Shown here one piece after another: positions 47,777-48,483 of a stretch of 48,483 bases of DNA. A program made the translations under genes and the position numbers. The stretch lies in IMG/VR virus record IMGVR_UViG_3300028114_000021, positions 1 to 48,483 of that record; one strand, 5' to 3'. The first letter of the stretch is position 1. Every line of letters starts with the position of its first letter. The stretch comes from a virus. The notes beneath the pieces were generated by a model. It did not search any database, was not told the origin of the DNA, and was given only the letters and a program-made list of their open reading frames with translations.

Positions 47777-48483
47777 ATGAGTAATCTAGAATTCGGTTCC
47801 TCCAATAAAATTAGTATGGAGATTCATGACCTATATCAATCAATGTATAGTGAAAATCTCACTGAATCTGCAGAAGCATTTTCAGAAGAAACTAAAGCTC
47901 AGAGAGACGCTAGACTCGCTGCACGTTGGGCTAGAGTAAAGGAAATGGAAGATGCTGGTGAAGTCATGACTTCCAGCAAAAGAGCAAGTCAGAAGGCGAA
48001 AGCAAGAAGAGAAGAAAAGAAGGCTGAAGCACTAGAAAAGGCTGCAGATTCCATTATCGCCAAAGAGACTGGAAGACCTTCCAGACGCTCTGAGAGAGCG
48101 ATGGGAACTACCGCACCTACTCCTAAGGAAGATGCTCCTGAAGCCACTCGTAGGCTTCATCCTAGGCTTAGGAAGGATACTCTAGGTTCAACAGCAAATA
48201 AGCTACTCAAGTCCATTCGTAGTGAAGATTATGAAGACATTCTTGCACATTTGATTGATAGTGAATTTGCAGAGTGTGTAGAAGACGCTTCTGTGATTGC
48301 CGAAAATATGAGCATAGATTGGGCGATTGAAATTCTAGAAGAAGCTAAATCTTGTTCAGACAAGCCTAAGCTCAGCAAGAAAGCTAAAACTAAAGCTAAG
48401 ATGTTGCTTGCTAAACTTCAGGGTGAAGGAGAAGCCGCAAAGTATTTGAAAAAGAATCCTACCTCATTTGGTGAAGACTTTGA
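47777..48483 (+). CDS. Probable internal head protein, cut by the window end
   Basis: 235 codons from ATG 47777 without a stop. MSNLEFGSSNKISMEIHDLY, then SENLTE|SAEAF with an LxE|S protease site. An Arg/Lys/Glu-rich coiled-coil-like middle follows, then the helical module YEDILAHLIDSEFAECVEDA, SVIAENMSIDWAIEILEEA, shared with 43066-43806. The final part DKPKLSKKAKTKAKMLLAKL continues beyond the window. Function unknown. Confidence 0.7.
   Translation, partial: MSNLEFGSSNKISMEIHDLYQSMYSENLTESAEAFSEETKAQRDARLAARWARVKEMEDAGEVMTSSKRASQKAKARREEKKAEALEKAADSIIAKETGRPSRRSERAMGTTAPTPKEDAPEATRRLHPRLRKDTLGSTANKLLKSIRSEDYEDILAHLIDSEFAECVEDASVIAENMSIDWAIEILEEAKSCSDKPKLSKKAKTKAKMLLAKLQGEGEAAKYLKKNPTSFGEDF

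Noticed and set aside
1-48483. Global reassignment of TGA to Trp
   Set aside because: gp22, gp23, gp3, gp47 and others end at TGA without an open, protein-like continuation, and TGG is used freely, so TGA works as a stop.
1-48483. CRISPR array, insertion sequence, integrase or attachment site
   Set aside because: No regularly spaced repeats, transposase motifs or integrase genes were seen; all mobile elements are introns, inteins and homing endonucleases.

Overview
The window is a 48.5 kb piece of a T4-like myovirus of marine picocyanobacteria (Prochlorococcus or Synechococcus). It carries the T4 head, recombination, replication and nucleotide genes together with a cyanobacterial psbA (photosystem II D1), a MazG-like pyrophosphohydrolase and an Hsp20, which is a typical cyanophage combination. 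The DNA is AT-rich, and every gene except one homing endonuclease lies on the + strand. The window starts inside a head gene and ends inside a probable internal head protein.

Layout. 0-3.8 kb: head module (a partial gene, two small proteins with T4-type capsid-targeting N-termini, gp22 scaffold, gp23 capsid). 3.8-5.3 kb: a reverse-strand EDxHD/Vsr-type homing endonuclease between gp23 and gp3. 5.3-13.0 kb: gp3, uvsY, uvsW, late sigma gp55, gp47/gp46 nuclease and gp45 clamp. 13.0-16.8 kb: an ATP-grasp gene, then psbA in three exons split by two group I introns (the first carries an HNH endonuclease), then another endonuclease. 16.8-21.0 kb: an accessory early region behind a perfect consensus sigma70 promoter, with a phosphoesterase and a short DNA ligase and several broken-looking small genes. 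21.0-30.7 kb: clamp loader gp44/gp62, RegA, Hsp20, DNA polymerase gp43, UvsX with an intein, a 2OG oxygenase, helicase gp41 as a split-intein gene pair, and MazG. 30.7-35.9 kb: late genes, including a nucleotidyltransferase with a capsid-targeting peptide. 35.9-42.5 kb: primase, nrdA (split intein with a GIY-YIG gene between the halves) and nrdB (intein with LAGLIDADG endonuclease). 42.5-48.5 kb: a late cluster of probable internal head proteins, including a HAD phosphatase and a tandem paralogue pair.

How it works together. The gp43/44/62/45/41/61/uvsX/uvsY/uvsW/46/47 set is the T4-type replication and recombination machine. nrdA/nrdB and MazG affect nucleotide supply, psbA maintains host photosynthesis, and gp55 with gp45 should drive late transcription. 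Two promoter classes separate cleanly: TTGACx-N17-TATAAT-like boxes precede uvsY, gp55, the 16.8 kb early block, uvsX and primase, while ATAAATA boxes lie mostly 15-39 nt upstream of structural and internal-protein genes and of two homing endonucleases.

The most striking property is the density of parasitic splicing elements: four inteins (two of them in physically broken genes), two group I introns in one gene, and five homing endonucleases of different families. The inteins in UvsX, NrdA and NrdB sit at catalytic residues. A second theme is a family of proteins with a T4 internal-protein-like capsid-targeting peptide, some fused to enzyme domains. A third is a series of apparent recoding or damage events: near-cognate start codons, in-frame TGA where Trp fits, and A7 frameshift sites. 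These are either sequence errors, decaying genes or real recoding.
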